A DNA stretch of 64,000 bases from Brachyhypopomus gauderio (Eukaryota > Chordata > Actinopteri > Gymnotiformes > Hypopomidae): positions 3,733,760 through 3,797,759 of the forward strand of contig NC_135222.1 of the NCBI RefSeq assembly GCF_052324685.1. Direction: 5' to 3'. A model generated the notes under the pieces. The model did not search any database, had not been told where the DNA came from, and worked only from the letters and a program-made list of their open reading frames with translations. Position 1 is the first letter of the stretch. Each line of letters begins with the position of its first letter. A program made the position numbers and the translations under genes. Shown in pieces: positions 31,477 to 43,639 of the stretch.

Positions 31477-33214
31477 TGTCACGTCCAGCCCCTCCCTGTT
31501 CCCTGGTCCCGCCTAGTTTCCCCGTCCCCATGGTTTCTCCCTCTGTCTGCCACGCCCCTGTCCTCATTGTTCCCACCTGCGTCTCATTTCACCGTCATGT
31601 TTTCTGTCTATATAAACCCCTCCGTTCAACCCCTTGTCGTCGTTCATTGTACGTGAGTCCCTCCTTGTTTTCCTGCTTGTTGTTTGAAATCTCTGCTGAT
31701 CGTGTTTTTATGTTCATGTTCTCTGCCTTATCTCTAGTTGTTTTGATATTACGTTTTCTCCTCATTGCCCTGCCTCCCAGCTCCGCGTAGTCTGTCCTGG
31801 TTTAAGGTTGTATTGTTTGTTAGTTTCCCTGTCTCCTACGCATAACCCTAGTTTTGTTTGTGTAGTCTGGTTTAGTTATTTGTCTGTAGCCTTGCCCTGT
31901 TATTTATCTCTCTTCCCCCATTAGTCGCTGTTTCCCTCTTCATTACCTCGTAGCGTTTTCGTAGTGCGCTGTGTATGTTTCTTCCTAGTTTGTCTAGTGT
32001 AGTGTACGACAGTACAGCTTTAAAAATGCAATAAACAATAACGTACTAGATAACTTCTTAAGCAAAATAAGGTTCCAACAAAAAAAGGTTCACAGCTCCG
32101 TGTTCCTCGGGAGCGGAATATGTAAACAACGCGCACAAGGGCATCAAAGGAATGAATCGAAACTAGCTAGCGGTGGGACGCTAACGACAGCTAGCGTCGC
32201 CACAGCGGGCAGAAATTATCATACAGTTAAGCCCACCCACTAAGAGGGAAGATATGGTTGGTCAATTTTACTGTCATTTGAAACTGGTATTGCACTGAAT
32301 TATAACTGCCAGGCCCTCTGAAAACGAACAGCGGGCATCACAGTCCTGATAGGGGGAGACACAGACTCACAGGCTTCCACTTAACCCCTCACCTTCCAAC
32401 ACAGATTGAATAGACACGGGTGAATAATTTATTTGCTTATATTTTTGAAATTGTTTAGATGTCTATTGTCAAACGTAGATAAAGTAGATAAAATAAAATT
32501 GATTAAATTTATATTATATATATTTATGTTTTAAGAATATTTTAGGCCCTCTGAGAGGGCATAGAGGTCCCTGACGGTTCCCCACTGATGCATTCTCCGT
32601 TTCAGTTTAGTGTTTTGTGGTCTTCTTCCTAGTGTAACGAACCAACCAGGCAGACAAGGATCCAAATGCGGAATAAGGTTGTTTTTATTTTTGAAGTGCA
32701 TAGGCCTACAGAGTACATGAACAAATGAATAACTCCGCAGAGTGTGTGTGGTGTGTAAGTGCTGTAGTCGAGGTCAGGACGGTCCAGCGTCACGCCGGGT
32801 AGACAGAGGGCTGACAGGTTACAAGGGCTAGGCAGGGAACGAGGTCTGGGACAAGAGCAGAGGTCAGTACACAGGAGATCAATCACGGAGATATAACACT
32901 TGGTAAGTGGCATGTCAACAATACTTCGCAACCCAGAAGTGAGAGGGGGAAGCTTAAGTACACGTGAATATTGGAGTAACGAGCAGCAGGTGTAAGGAAT
33001 CTTTCGGGTGATCACGTGCTGTTCCTGACACCTAGCTCATTATTAGTTCAGTTTCTTGGTGGTTCTGTTTGCTGTTTAGTCGTTTGTATGTTTTCCCTTA
33101 CGTGCGTTCTAGTGTGCTTTAGTATTTTCGTCTGTTTAGTTTGTCTCTTATTTCCTTCAATAAAATACTTTAAAACTAGCGTTTGCATCACGCCCCTTCC
33201 GTTAGAACGTTACA
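31477..33214 (+). mobile_element. Solo LTR with nested insertions
   Basis: Starts TGTCACGTCCAGCC and ends GAACGTTACA, flanked by a perfect 5-bp duplication ACTTT (31472-31476 and 33215-33219). A TATA box (TCTATATAAACC) near 31608 and AATAAA near 33160 fit plus orientation. The LTR is interrupted by a second solo LTR (32633-33030) and by an unidentified ~600-bp insertion (about 32003-32605). Without these it would be about 735 bp. Confidence 0.8.
32633..33030 (-). mobile_element. Nested solo LTR (398 bp)
   Basis: On the minus strand it runs TGTCAGGAACAGC to TTGGTTCGTTACA, with a perfect 5-bp duplication CCTAG (32628-32632 and 33031-33035). It is inserted in the LTR at 31477-33214. Its ends resemble those of the solo LTR at 11008. 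Confidence 0.88.
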
Positions 33215-33219
33215 ACTTT

Positions 33220-33935
33220 GTAAGTTGCTATGGATAAGTGTGTCTGTTAAATGCCCTAAATGTCAATGGAAACCATTATACACCACAAGTGCATCACCTT
33301 GCAAAATGGCTTTAGTGTGTGAGAATGTGAACATTTGATAAAACTAGTTTTGGCAGTTGGCAGTTTTGTTCTCAGAATGGAGTTTAGGGTTTTAGTAATT
33401 CAGAAAAACTGTGAAATCAAGTCACCTTGAAATTGAAAGTAGAAAATGTAAAGGAAAATTTGAACAGATGGAGCACATAGAAAGGGGGCTTAGATATGCG
33501 TGCACTTCTATTTTGGTTTTGACACCTATTAGCCTATGCATTTCATGAGAAAATAGCAAAGCTAAACTGCTATTTCATTTTCACTCGGACAGGATGGAAA
33601 AGATTGGCAAATGTGGATTTGCATTTTAATTTTATTATTTTAATTATGTAATCAGTTTTGGCCCAATTGACCTCTCATAAAAATAATTTCTCATTTGATT
33701 TGTATTGAATTAATCAGTTGAATACAAATGATTGGTGGCCAAACTCTAATAGTGCTTCCAACCTAAGAAGGTAATGATGGTGTAATAACATTTTCTGACA
33801 CATGTTAAAAAGGACAACATTTTACATTACATGAAGGATCTTGCTATTTAATGTATTTGGACAGTTAGACACAAATAATCTTTTAAACACAAAGCTGTAC
33901 TGGGTAACTGCAGCAGCTGGGTGTTTCAGTGCTTT
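33220..33935. other. No gene seen
   Basis: Intergenic DNA downstream of protease gene A (which ends at 33936 on the minus strand); this stretch should include its 3'UTR. A SINE-tail-like ATGCCCTAAATGTCAATGG lies near 33250. I see no clear canonical polyadenylation signal. Confidence 0.5.
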
Positions 33936-36226
33936 TCACTTGCTGTTATGAATGATTCCCCTAATCCAACGTACAAAGTTGGCTATCTTTGTATAGACAT
34001 TTGGTTTGCTAAGATAATCGCAATTCTCCAACTCAAAAAACGACACAATACCTACTGCAGTGTTATTACACACCAAAGGACCCCCAGAGTCACCCTGCAA
34101 GAAATATACAGATAAGACATCTTACTTAACTGAATGTAATTTGTGACGCACAAGGTACAAAAGAATAGTGATAAGTCAAAAAACATTAATTAAAAACGTA
34201 ATTTCAAGTACAGGTCACCTTACCTTACAAAATCCTCCCCGACCAGCTGTACAGACCATGGTCGGAGCGTAGAATGTGCTCCCCCATGACTTTGCACATG
34301 ACTTTCTGCCCACAACAGTGACCTCCGCCTCCATAAGACGTACACTTATGTTCCCATTGGTCGACGTCTTCCCCCAGCCGGCTACACTGCAGATGGTGTT
34401 AGCCTTAATTGGCTTTTTTTTCTCCCTTATGGGAATCCAATTGATAACGGGGCTCTTTTTGACTCCGCCATTCAGCTGTATTAAAACATGAACATTTCTA
34501 GTGAACAGACCCACTTGACTCTTCGTGATATTAAGCCATTGTGTATAGTGTCCTATGCATTTCTTGCGCTCCCCTCGTTTGTTAAAGGTTTTTGAACCCT
34601 CGTGTTGAAGTCCAGCATTGTCTGTTACTGTCTTTGTGTTTCCACAATTGTTAGAGTTACGTGTAAATGTTTTGTATCCAGCCTTTTCCCCTCAATGTTC
34701 CCCAGGTTCACAGCAACACTAATAGAGTAACATTGAAGGTATGAATGTAGCTGCTATATGTATGAACATTCCTGCAACCCTGAAGTGCATGTGACACTCG
34801 CACCATCGTAACACCCAGTTCCATGCCGCTAACATCGGTGTTTTTCGATATATTGCGTGGTAAATATACAATGGTTTAAACAATGTTGTTTAAGGTGTTT
34901 GGAAATTGGGAGAAAACCATGAGCAGTTGAGTTTATGGCTAATCACACATGGGTTCTAGCAGAAACAGTATGGTCCAAATACCTGCAGCAGCATGATGTC
35001 ATTGAGCCCTTCAAGAGCAAATTCTGGATAAATGTGGTAGTACTTCACCGCCATGTTTGTAGATGTCCGATTATCTGACAGATCGTGAGCCCCCATCACT
35101 ACTGTCATATTGTCTCCGCTGTTCAGAGGGGTAAAAAACACACTTTAATCAATGTAACACATACGCATGCAAAATATGTTGTATATGTTGTTGTATATGT
35201 ATTTGTAAGCATTTGGACAGTAACATGTTTTGTTATTTTACTTCTAGTCACTGGTTTAAGTATGGGACAGTCATGATGGACACTCCAGAAAGGTTAACCC
35301 TTAGTGTCTTCTGAACAATATAGGAATTTAACTATTTTTAGATGGTATACTCCCACTTCAGGGACCAGAAGTAAATGGACAGTTGGTAGTTCATATTTTT
35401 CTTGGACAGTGCATGCACAAGAGAATTGATGAAAGCGTATAGGCACTGACCAGATCCTGCCATTGATTTAATTTGTCTAAATTAACAGTCAGTGCCAGTA
35501 AAGCCATCATGAGGGGTTCACCAGGCGAAACAGTGTTGTGTCAGTATCAACTGATTAGCAAAGTGTTGAAAACTGGTCCACAATAACAGCTTTGAGCTCA
35601 AATAATAATAAATGACCAAGTAGATAATCATAGTAGATAACAATACGTCACGTTAATTTCTAGCTGTCAAAAAGACACAGGTGTGGGACGCAGGACGAGC
35701 TGATTATCTAAAGCTTTGCCACTTTGTGAAGCATGATGTGAGGAACAGAGTTCGCAGCATCCAAAATTACATCGTTGTCCAAATGCTTACAGACAATATC
35801 TGTAAAAAAATCATACTATTTCCAGCAGTGTGCAGCTGTCATCACAAACATGTCAGAGACGAGGAAGCCACCACAAATGTGTCTCCCATGCTTCTGGACA
35901 GAAACCATGTAGGGCCTGGAGTGGGGTTTCGCCTCTGTGCCGTTCACGATACCAACACTCACACGGGCTGAGAGAAAGAGATGAATCAATGACAACAGGT
36001 GAAAACACGATGCCTTGCATGCTTACTAGAGTTGTGGAACTATCCCTGAGTAGCTTCCTTGTAATGTAACTTTCTTGCAGCGGTGGAGTTTTGAGTATGT
36101 GTAGAGTCACACCTGAATCAAAATCACAAAAAACAAATGGAGGTCAAGAGAACTGGTGCTGTACTCACCGGAGTGGCTCAGGTGTGGTAGCAGAGCACCG
36201 AGAAGAAGCAGGTGGATGAGACCCAT
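33936..36226 (-). CDS. Granzyme-like serine protease A, 251 aa
   Basis: Secreted chymotrypsin-fold protease of the granzyme/mast-cell-protease type. Five exons (36226-36169, 35967-35817, 35118-34983, 34475-34224, 34094-33936) sum to 756 bp with phases 1-2-0-0, the family pattern. Exon 1 is a signal peptide ([16 protein letters not shown]). The mature chain begins IVNG after a very short propeptide ending SVG. Catalytic His is in TAAHC, Asp in NDIMLLQ, Ser in GDSGG. Cys191 is present; the residues before it are Gly189-Phe190, so the S1 pocket lacks the Asp of trypsin-like granzymes A and K; substrate preference is unclear. It is closest to gene B of the four neighbours (near-identical exon 2 segments such as [20 protein letters not shown]) and is transcribed away from it. 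All motifs are intact, so it is probably functional. The symbol is withheld because fish granzyme orthology is unresolved. Confidence 0.93.
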
Positions 36227-36229
36227 GCT

Positions 36230-37738
36230 GTAGCAGAGCAGATGAGTTGTTCTTAGAAGGGATTAGGCAGTTAAGTCAAACACAGACTACTCCCTTTGAG
36301 TTCTTTTTTCCTCTCACTTACATTTGAAAAGTATTTTTAGCAGTGAACATGCACCCAATGGCAGTGTCAATAACCACAGTGTCATTTTGTGGGTGTCTGC
36401 GATACTAATACAACTCAGACCAGCCTTGGCACAATATGAATGCTGGGCTGATATAAGTGCTCATCCCAGTAGTAGGATGAGTATTTATTTAATAAGGATT
36501 GAATATTTAATGCCAGCGTCTTTTCCTGGAATGTTTATTGAGACAGCACACTGTTTAGCAAATGTTGTGATGTGTTTTATGTATGTAGAAATGGCCTTTG
36601 CCTCTAAAACTATCCACATGATGCGTGGAGACATGTGTATCTGGCCCCCAAGTTCATCTTGGCTCCAGATGTTTTAAAGCTTTCAGGTGCTGAATTATAT
36701 AAAAATAGTTTATGCAAAAGTCTGATTAGTCAACAATGAGATTATAAGCAACATGTGAAGAAATACTGGAGTATTTGTTACCCTCAAATGGATTCCCATT
36801 AAAACACAACTAAGTCATTTATTTCAGATGTATTTGATTGTAAAACTCACTACTAACCAGAAAAAAGATGAAAACACACATGCATAAGCATTCTCACCCT
36901 TTTTACTCCAGTACATTATGTTGTTTATACACCCCCCCCATAGTGTGGTTTACCTCCACCACTCTGATTTTCAGTAGTACTTATATACATCACCACACAC
37001 TGCTCAAAACTCACCCTTTCTGCCAGTGTACAACACTATCTACACTGTGTGAACTTCCCAATACAAACATGATATGTGAACTGTTTTATATTTCTTTTTC
37101 TTTTCCTTTTTACTACCTACGTTATTTTTTTAATAATGTTCTTGTGTTGTTGCTTTGTGGTTTCTACTGTTGTTTTGTATCTGGTTCTTATCACGTTCTT
37201 TGTTATTATTGGATTGTAAATTATTGTACAATAATACAATAATTTAATTTGCTTAGAAATTAAATTAAATTATTATTATTATTATTATTGTTATTATTAT
37301 TATTATTATTATATCCATACTTACACTATTTCAAGAAGAGTCAGGAGTAAACCCAAGGTGAGACACAAACAGAAGCTCAAGGGAGGATTTCAGTGATGAT
37401 TTGTTTAGTCAGAAACACCAGCATGAGTGTGTGCTTTCCGCACTGAAGGATGGCTGCTGCTTCCTGAAGGTGGTAGGGTGTTGACGCTGCCACAAAAGTG
37501 CATTGTGTCTCACACTTCCTCTCTGTTCTTTCTGCACCTCTCCCTCTCTTTCTCTTTATCTGAGGTACGTCTGCATTCGTCCTGCATCACATGTTGCCTT
37601 GTGGCAACTCTGCTCTACCCTGACCAATATATGCATAGCATTTAAGCCAAAAAAAGGCATAAGAAATTATTAATAAATACCACCACATGCTGGAAACACT
37701 TATTCAGTATTAATCAATACTATCCCATGCTGGAGACA
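36230..37738. other. Intergenic, AT-rich, (ATT)n at 37270-37311
   Basis: The left part is the upstream region of protease A. Several ORFs of 60-120 codons are unsupported. A pure ATT microsatellite lies at 37270-37311. Confidence 0.5.
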
Positions 37739-37746
37739 CTTATTTG

Positions 37747-37915
37747 CAGAGGCGGTCTTTGCATAGAGGCGTGGCTAGGCAACTGCCTTGGGCCCCTCCC
37801 ACTGCAGCCCACTGTAGGGGCCCCCTGACTAGCTGACTTATTTCTCACATATTAATGTTGATGGGCCCCCTAGCTAAATTCGCCTTGAGCCCCCAAATTG
37901 CTAAGTCCGCCACTG
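37747..37915. mobile_element. hAT-type MITE (169 bp)
   Basis: Ends CAGAGGCGG and CCGCCACTG, with an 8-bp target duplication CTTATTTG/CTTGTTTG (one mismatch; 37739-37746 and 37916-37923). The interior is rich in GGGCCCC motifs. Confidence 0.85.
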
Positions 37916-38164
37916 CTTGTTTGTCTTGCCTTAGTACCATTAGTACTCGTGATGAACAGCAGGCTAGAACATGGTGACTACAGAAGAAATCTAACTCCAA
38001 AGCAGACGTCGGCCATGACACGTTGGTGATGAGGAATTGGTTTATGGCTTATCAACGCATGCTGTGTTCAGGGTCCCCATTTCTCAGGCCACACTTGTTT
38101 ACAGCGTCAGACCACCAGAGCTGGATCAGGTGAGAGTTTTCTGACTGCCAGGGAAATACAATCA

Positions 38165-38400
38165 AGGTCAAAGACAAAGTTATTTATGTAACACTTTTTA
38201 CAACACATGTTGTCACAAAGCAGCTTTACAAGCGAATGTGTCCAGATTCCTAATGAGCCAGACAGGGGTGACAGTGGCGAGGACAAACTCCCCATGATGG
38301 TGGGGTTCAGGAAGAAACCTGGAGGACCAAGACTCAAAAGGGAACCCATCCCCCATTGGGCAGTCCAGCTAGTTGAAGTCCATACTATATACACTTTGCA
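38165..38400. repeat. Dispersed teleost repeat
   Basis: The motif TTGTCACAAAGCAGCTTTAC, followed by GACAGTGGCGAGGAC and AACCTGGAGGACCAAGACTC, is a repeat I recognise from many fish genomes. The element class is not certain. Confidence 0.55.
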
Positions 38401-38807
38401 GTGTTGATGAACATAATACCAGGGACAGGGTGATCAGGCAGAGTATTACATATTACAGTATTTTGAGTAGATTTTTTTGTTGTTTATTGTTACTGTAGTG
38501 AGTCATTGTGTATTACAATAGGTGTCCTCTAGTATTCATAACATTCAGACACTTTCATTCCTTTTTTGCCTTTGTTTAATTTTCTCTTATTTACTGCTTT
38601 GACCTGCTTCTCAATTGCCCTCATGATGTTGTGCATGTAATCACTGTGTCTTCTGACTGGTCATCGTGCAGAGGTCCGTGTACTGTGTGTTCTGTTTCCC
38701 AGTGTTAAATCTTCATGAGTTCTCTGCCTTCATGTTTGGCGCCATATCTTGTTATCCTGCTTTGCCTTTTTGTTTCGTTTCATAATTTTAGTGTTCTGTT
38801 CCTATCA

Positions 38808-38935
38808 TCATGTATTCCGTGTGTGTAACCTTCACTGAGTGCCCTGGTTTTCTGACTCGGGACTGTTTTATGGAATACGTTGCTTGATTTGCCGTCAATA
38901 AAAATGGCTGCACTCACAACCACACGTTGTGATCT
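38808..38935 (+). repeat. LTR-like fragment with poly(A) signal
   Basis: Shares about 72 bp with 21376-21452 and continues to CCGTCAATAAAAATGG. The upstream 38640-38807 is probably the same LTR, but I could not fix its ends. Confidence 0.5.
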
Positions 38936-38939
38936 GCTG

Positions 38940-39899
38940 AAACAAATGTAAGGACACAGGGGTTGTGGATCCCAGAGCTAGACTCTTGACTCACTGCCAG
39001 ACACAGGCTAATAAGGTCGAACAAACAGAAAGAAAGAAAGTAGATATCAATAACCAGAAAACACACCAGAACAGAAATACGCTTAGTATGCATCACAAGA
39101 TGACAATGGCAAAGGTGCCTGCGAGAAAGGATCTATATCTACAGAGGAAGTTAGGAGAGATGTGGGCTGGGTGCTGATTAGAATTCAGCTGAAGGTGAAC
39201 TGTTTCGGTGGGGAGAACCCCTGGAGGATCAGGGCAGGTCATTTTCTAGTGAGATGATCAGAAACCATGACGTCTGCATCTTTGAGTCATGCAGTTAGTG
39301 TTTTGCAAGTGAATGGTTCATGGACACTTGTATGTGTTTGCTGTTGAGCTGCTGTGTGTTACGGTATGAGTGAATTATGCAGTTTTGCAGAATGCGTTCA
39401 TTGTTGGTATTGAAGTAGAGAGTTTTGCAGAGAGGATGTGTTTTGTGAGAAATATTAGTGTTTTGCAGGCTGGGTTGGTTGGTTTGCAGATATGGTTACT
39501 GGTTCGAGTAATGTGGTTAAGTGAAGCGGTTCTCAGACATCTTCTCTGTCCTGGCTCCAAGATAGTGGAAAGAAATTCCTTGGGATGTCCCTCACGGTCT
39601 GCAGGCTGAAGACTCATCTACTGGCGCTGTATTTAAATTGACACGAGGACCTGATTTGAAATCTCATATTGTCTTCCAACATCCTGAGTTGCACTACTAT
39701 TAATTAACTGATTGCAAAAGTTTATGTAGCCCTGCTTGCACTGTACGGCTGTCAGGGCACATCCTTACGAGTTTGACACGTGACTGAGATGGTAAACCAT
39801 TCTAATGAAGACAGGAAATGCAGGGCTTTTAAGGAAAGGCGTGAGCTGCTAAAGCTCCTCTTTGCTTCCTCGTTGATGCCACTCTTCTCCTGCAGCACC
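38940..39899. other. Upstream of protease B; LINE tail at 39530-39640
   Basis: 39530-39640 is a degenerate LINE C-terminal tail (CTGTCCTGGCTCCAAGATAG...GAAGACTCATCTACTGG) like the one at 30903. The rest has no gene; the last ~150 bp should hold the promoter and 5'UTR of protease B. Confidence 0.5.
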
Positions 39900-42183
39900 A
39901 TGGTTCTCATCATCCTTCTTCTGTTGCCAAACCTGAGCCTCTCTGGTAGGTGTCACCTCTTTGGCCTGGGCTTTAACATGGGCCTGATTTTTATTTAAAC
40001 TCAAACCAGAAGCATATATCATCACATCTTCTTTCTTTTGCTTCCTCAGCCCGCATGAGTGTTGGTATCGTGAACGGCACAGAGGCGAAACCCCACTCCA
40101 GACCCTACATGGTTTCTGTCCAGAAGAATGGGAGACACATCTGTGGTGGCTTCCTCGTGACGAATCAGTTTGTCATGACGGCCGGCCACTGCAAACAGTA
40201 AGTTTTGGTTGATTATCTGCTTCTCTGGATCCTTCTTACACCAGTGTCAAGTGTCCTGTGCTGATACTGTGATTTTTTTTTTATGTACTGTCATGGGACA
40301 GGTGACACTTCTGAATAAGAACAGCTGTAGCTTCAGTGAGTTTCGAGAAATAAAAGTAGAGACATGGAAGAACCACCACTTTGTGGCTTATTGAGGTTTT
40401 ATGTTCACTGAAATGATCTTAAAAAAAAATCCAAAAGACTTCATATTTCACATTTATTGGCAACCAATAAAATATCGACTGTTAAGTATAAGGTATAATG
40501 TGAAGTATAACTACTATCGTGTGATTTTATAATTTTTGAAAGCTCTATGTACTCACCAATATAGTGCTCTCCATTGTTCTCTGTCAACAGTGAAAAACTC
40601 ACAGTAGTGGTGGGTGCCCATCTCCTGAACGACGATAGATCTACCCGCATTAATGTGAATTCATCCCACAGACATCCAGCTTATGAATATGGCACATGTC
40701 TTCGCAATGACATCATGCTGTTGCAAGTAAACAATCACTTGTTTTGTTTGGGTTATTTGATGTGTAAAAAAAAAAAAAAAAAAACAATTGAATAATGCAG
40801 CAATTACAAAAAGGCATAGAGACCAATCATCGGGCAGTCAATTGAGCAGGGGTGTCAAAGTCTGGATCTGGAGTCCAGCAACATTTAACAATTGCTCAGC
40901 TCAGACCCCCCTACTCAACATAGAAATTGAATTATGACTTGAATCAGGTGTGACTGAGCGGGTCAATCACCAATCCTCTCTGCCCATCTCAGACAAACGT
41001 TTCAGACAAACCTCTCAGACAAATGTTTACCATTTTTGTTAATGATTTTCATGATTTTGTTATAGCTTCAACAACCAGTTGACAATATCAAAAATGTTGA
41101 CGCTATCTCCATCCCAGAAGAACCAAACCAAGATGTCAAGGCCAATTCCATTTGCAGTATAGCTGGTTGGGGAAAACAAACAACCAATGGGGCTGTAAGC
41201 AACTGTCTTATGCATGGCCCAGTCACTGTTATTAGAAACGTTTGTGAGGATCACTGGAAAGAGTGCTACAATGTCACAAGTATGCTATGTGGAGGTGGAA
41301 AATCTCGATTCTGCAAGGTAAAAAATCTCAAAAATCAAGTGTTAGTCACTGTTCGGTATAACATGTGTTTGGTTTAAGAGTTACACATGGTGAAACTTGT
41401 GGTTACACATTTTATTGCCTAAAATAGAATTTGTTTTTTAATAAGTAAGTTAAAAAAAACTACATTCAACAAACTCATAAAATATATCCTTCCTAAAAGC
41501 ATACATAGACGTAATCATGTTAGCATAAAACAGGAAAAGCAGGAAAAGTTATTAAAGCAGGAAACAGTATGCACTTGTAATCAAGTTTCCACCACATATC
41601 CTTATATACCAGGGATGCACAACTTGAAGGAGCCGGGCCACAAATAAAGTTAAAGCTGCTCGATGGGCCACCATGGGGTAGCGATTGTATTTATTTTTTT
41701 GTTGAAGGGTGGGGTTGGCGAGTAAAAATTGTTGACGGGGTGGGTGTGGCGAGTGTAAAATGGAGACAAATTAAGTATTATATTGAGATCGATTCTTAGT
41801 CTTAGTGACTTGTAACTCCCGCGGTAGCCCCACTCAAAAGTAGCCCAAAAACAACACTGTTGGTTCGTCGTTCAAATTCAGGCACGAAGCCAGAAGGCCC
41901 GCGGGCCGTATGTTGTGCACCCCTGTTGTATACCAAACTGTGTCCATGGTATAGTACCATAGGTGCATAATTCAACAAACACGCTGTACTGTTTGACATT
42001 TTTGTGTTTGTCTTTTTGCAGCTAGACTCTGGGGGTCCGCTTGTGTGTAACAACACTGCAGTTGGCATCATATCTTTCTTTGAAAACAATAATTGTGATG
42101 ATCCCTCAGCACCAAATGTCTACACTAAGATATCTATTTTCCTGCCTTGGATCAGAAAGATTGTTCATTCGGTTCATAAGTAA
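39900..42183 (+). CDS. Granzyme-like serine protease B, altered oxyanion site
   Basis: Five exons (39900-39945, 40050-40197, 40591-40726, 41066-41317, 42022-42183) give 744 bp, 247 aa, phases 1-2-0-0. The start at 39900 has a strong Kozak context (CACCATGG); an in-frame ATG at 39876 would add eight residues. Signal peptide [15 protein letters not shown], mature IVNG. Catalytic His is in TAGHC (Gly replaces the usual Ala56), Asp in NDIMLLQ, Ser in DSGG. The residue two before the Ser is Leu (CTA at 42022) instead of the near-invariant Gly193 that forms the oxyanion hole; position 189 is Arg. The reading frame is otherwise intact, so this may be a pseudo-protease or an enzyme with changed activity. 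Closest to protease A, which it faces back to back. Intron 4 contains a hAT MITE. Confidence 0.9.
41610..41925. mobile_element. hAT-type MITE (316 bp) in protease B intron 4
   Basis: Ends CAGGGATGCACAAC and GTTGTGCACCCCTG, with an 8-bp target duplication TTATATAC/TTGTATAC (one mismatch; 41602-41609 and 41926-41933). Confidence 0.88.
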
Positions 42184-42702
42184 TAGGCTACTTAATACAT
42201 AAGTAATACTTGTGAACTTATGATTAAAAAAACAGAAGCTTCTGTAGTCTTGCATTTATTATTAGCAGCATACCTGTACTATTAGTAGCATTAATAGCAT
42301 TAGGAGTGGGGTTCTCTGTACTAATATGAATATAGATGACAGCTGTGACTGAGGAACAATTCCAGCAAACACCAAAACATTTTATTTCTGCACTGAAGTA
42401 GGGGGATAACTAACAATGTTAAAACATTAATCAAACAATAAACAATATTTTAGTGAATAAACAATATTCTTCATAATGTACTGATGTGATGATTTTAGTG
42501 GTTGTGGATCATTAAAACTGTTTTGACTGTAAAACTGTGGTATAGAGGTAATGAGTGCTGGTGTCTGGCGTGTGGATTGGACTTGGTGTTAGGAAGCTTA
42601 CTCAGTCTGAATGCCGCATTCTCCTTACCTGAATTAAGATGGATGCCTACCTTGTCACATTTGTAATTAGACAAGGCCCAGAAGGAGGACACATCACCTC
42701 TG
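42184..42702. other. 3' flank of protease B, no further gene
   Basis: AT-rich. Candidate polyadenylation signals AATAAA occur near 42437 and 42457. No other feature seen. Confidence 0.45.
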
Positions 42703-43054
42703 TGTCAGCATCGGCGATTCCACTCCTTGCCTCTTGAGGTCCTCATCCCTGGACTACTGATCAGAATCAGCTGTTAACCACACCCTACCACACCACATAT
42801 AACTAGCCACCACACCTTACTCTTAGTGAAGCACTGCCTCTACTCATTTAGTGTGCCTGCCAAGTAATTGTCGTAGTGTTTTCTCATCTTCTGAATGGCT
42901 TGTTTCTCTGGTTTTTGCCCTCTTGCCCATTTTTGAATACTGACTCACTGCCTGATGTTGACCATTTCTTCTCCATCTGGAAAATTTGTTCATTAAATAT
43001 GTTTCCTTTGCTGCACATGGATCCCTGTCTGTTCCCTGACTCTGAGCTATTACA
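42703..43054 (+). mobile_element. Solo LTR (352 bp)
   Basis: Starts TGTCAGCATCGG and ends GCTATTACA, with a perfect 5-bp duplication CTCTG (42698-42702 and 43055-43059). A TATA-like CATATAACT near 42796 fits plus orientation. Confidence 0.85.
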
Positions 43055-43059
43055 CTCTG

Positions 43060-43639
43060 ACGGCAGATGGCAAAATAAAGGCACAGAATGAATAAAGTCA
43101 CTTTGGCTTTTATCTTTAACTTATCATAACTTTAACTTTTCAAATTTAAACAACAAAGTCTCTGCATGCATAGAACTTCTCTGGTCCCTTATTTTAACCA
43201 CCTGTATTCAGCTAGTGAGGATGCTCATTTGCAGTGACAGCCATATAAATCAATGACCAAGAAGGAAGTGATGGTAATAAAAGCTGAACGTAGTCACCCC
43301 CTCTCCTACAGCTGCTGGGATAAAGTCACATGCAACAGGTGTCACCTGTACCTCTGCTGGGCGAGCTGGAAAGGGTGACCTTAGCAGGCCAGGTGTAGTT
43401 CTTACTGCTGCTTATGAGATGGCCTCCATCACCAGGCATGTCATGAAGAATAGAAATTTAGAAATTCGTGAAGAATAAAAAATATATTAGCACTCATGTC
43501 TCAACTACCTCCCTCCCAGTCTCACATCTATGTCACTGTTATACATTTTTATGTAAGATATAAGGTTTGAGATATGCACCACAATCAGTTTAATATTCAC
43601 ACTTTACCAAAATTTTTTTCTCTGAAATTTCCAGAGAAG
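43060..43639. other. No gene seen
   Basis: Intergenic sequence without recognised features. Confidence 0.5.

Noticed and set aside
40845-40990. Possible hAT element starting CAGGGGTGTCAAAG
   Set aside because: Only one terminus is present; no matching right end or target duplication was found.
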